Assembly (NCBI RefSeq): GCF_052857255.1
Contig: NC_135505.1
Coordinates: 58,089,368-58,153,367, forward strand
From: Amblyomma americanum
Lineage: Eukaryota > Arthropoda > Arachnida > Ixodida > Ixodidae
Direction: 5' to 3'
Length of the DNA: 64,000 nucleotides
The notes under the pieces are model-generated. The model saw only the letters and a list, made by a program, of their open reading frames with translations. It made no database searches and was not told where the DNA came from. This document shows, in pieces, positions 63,703-64,000 of this stretch; position 1 is the stretch's first letter, and the number at the start of each line of letters is the position of its first letter. Both the position numbers and the translations under genes were made by a program.

Positions 63703-64000
63703 ATGCCGCTCACCCGCTCCCGGAATCAAGCACCCGACGTGCCAGACGACAGGAGTCCACCACCAGCCGATAGCGCCGACGACGCGGCGGCCGGCGCCGC
63801 TACACCTAGGCGCTCGGAGGGGCTCGGCTCTTCGCAGCAGCCGGACGCCGGTGTTGAGCGCCTCCTGGATACAGTCACCCAACGGATGGACGCATGGGAG
63901 GCCCGTCTGTCTGCCCAGGCTGGGGAGATGGAAGCTCACCGGCGCGAACTCCGTCGTCTGGTGCCAGCCGAGCCGAGCACAGGTCAGGTGCCTTTGGGCG
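63703..64000 (+). CDS. Start of the Gag protein of an LTR retrotransposon (cut by the window end)
   Basis: The ATG at 63703 lies just after the primer-site candidate, and the frame is open to the window end (99 codons). The product starts MPLTRSRNQAPDVPDDRSPP and is acidic and Ala/Pro-rich, then becomes helical and charged (RLLDTVTQRMDAWEARLSAQ, MEAHRRELRRL), as in the N-terminal coiled-coil region of many Gag proteins. No capsid or zinc-knuckle part is visible yet. Assignment rests on position after LTR and primer site. Confidence 0.6.
   Translation, partial: MPLTRSRNQAPDVPDDRSPPPADSADDAAAGAATPRRSEGLGSSQQPDAGVERLLDTVTQRMDAWEARLSAQAGEMEAHRRELRRLVPAEPSTGQVPLG

Noticed and set aside
63323..63939. 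Long minus-strand frames with Tyr-Ile repeats
   Set aside because: They arise from the (TA)n microsatellite and the antisense of the LTR and gag start.
1..64000. CRISPR array, rRNA genes or bacterial-type operons
   Set aside because: No regular spacer-repeat array, no rRNA-like blocks and no ribosome-binding-site spacing; splice sites and retroelements mark the DNA as eukaryotic.

Overview
This window is eukaryotic and intron-bearing, and nearly all recognisable coding sequence belongs to retrotransposons. The mix of families (Ty3/gypsy elements with CCHC Gag proteins, RTE, CR1-like, RNase H-bearing I/Jockey-type and zf-RVT-type LINEs, a Penelope-like element and several tRNA-derived SINEs) matches my knowledge of chelicerate genomes. 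An ixodid tick is my best inference, but no species marker is visible. Most copies are broken by stops and frameshifts.

Layout, left: 761-1395 is a near-complete palindrome resembling a foldback MITE. A decayed Ty3/gypsy element (1739-13247, order gag-PR-RT-RH-INT) is split inside its protease by a second LTR element (3389-10041) flanked by a 5-bp target duplication. The inner element has its integrase upstream of the reverse transcriptase (gag-PR-INT-RT-RH, Gmr1-type order) and a Gag that resembles the SCAN domain. From 14.3 to 18.7 kb lie pieces of an I/Jockey-type LINE and a Penelope-like element with a GIY-YIG remnant. A tRNA-derived SINE and a 33-bp minisatellite follow (19.5-20.1 kb).

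Middle: a zf-RVT-type LINE (22.0-26.8 kb) is interrupted by a minus-strand CR1-like LINE with an ATTT-repeat tail. It abuts a third Ty3/gypsy element (26.8-31.6 kb), which itself carries a 444-bp insertion with a target-site duplication. At 35,830-39,019 sits a nearly full-length RTE-type LINE with an 18-bp target duplication; its inserted unit begins with a tRNA-like sequence. The only cellular gene I can support is at 40.0-44.9 kb: spliced exons encoding a DUF4806-like protein, with consistent intron phases, a stop codon and poly(A) signals.

Right: a TGGGC/GCCCA repeat cluster (45.1-45.7 kb), the 3' end of a zf-RVT-type LINE (46.0-46.9 kb), a CpG-rich duplicated block with CRE and TATA motifs ahead of a basic 84-codon ORF (48.3-48.9 kb), two long foldbacks (51.0 and 51.9 kb), a long minus-strand I/Jockey-type LINE (52.0-56.6 kb), about 5 kb of A+T-rich sequence in which I recognise nothing, SINE-like repeats, and at the end the LTR and gag start of another LTR element that runs off the window.

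The genes do not form a pathway. The biological content is layered insertion of selfish elements around one host gene. The points most worth following are the integrase-first element with its SCAN-like Gag, the tRNA-headed RTE unit, the palindromic elements, and the promoter-like block at 48.3 kb.
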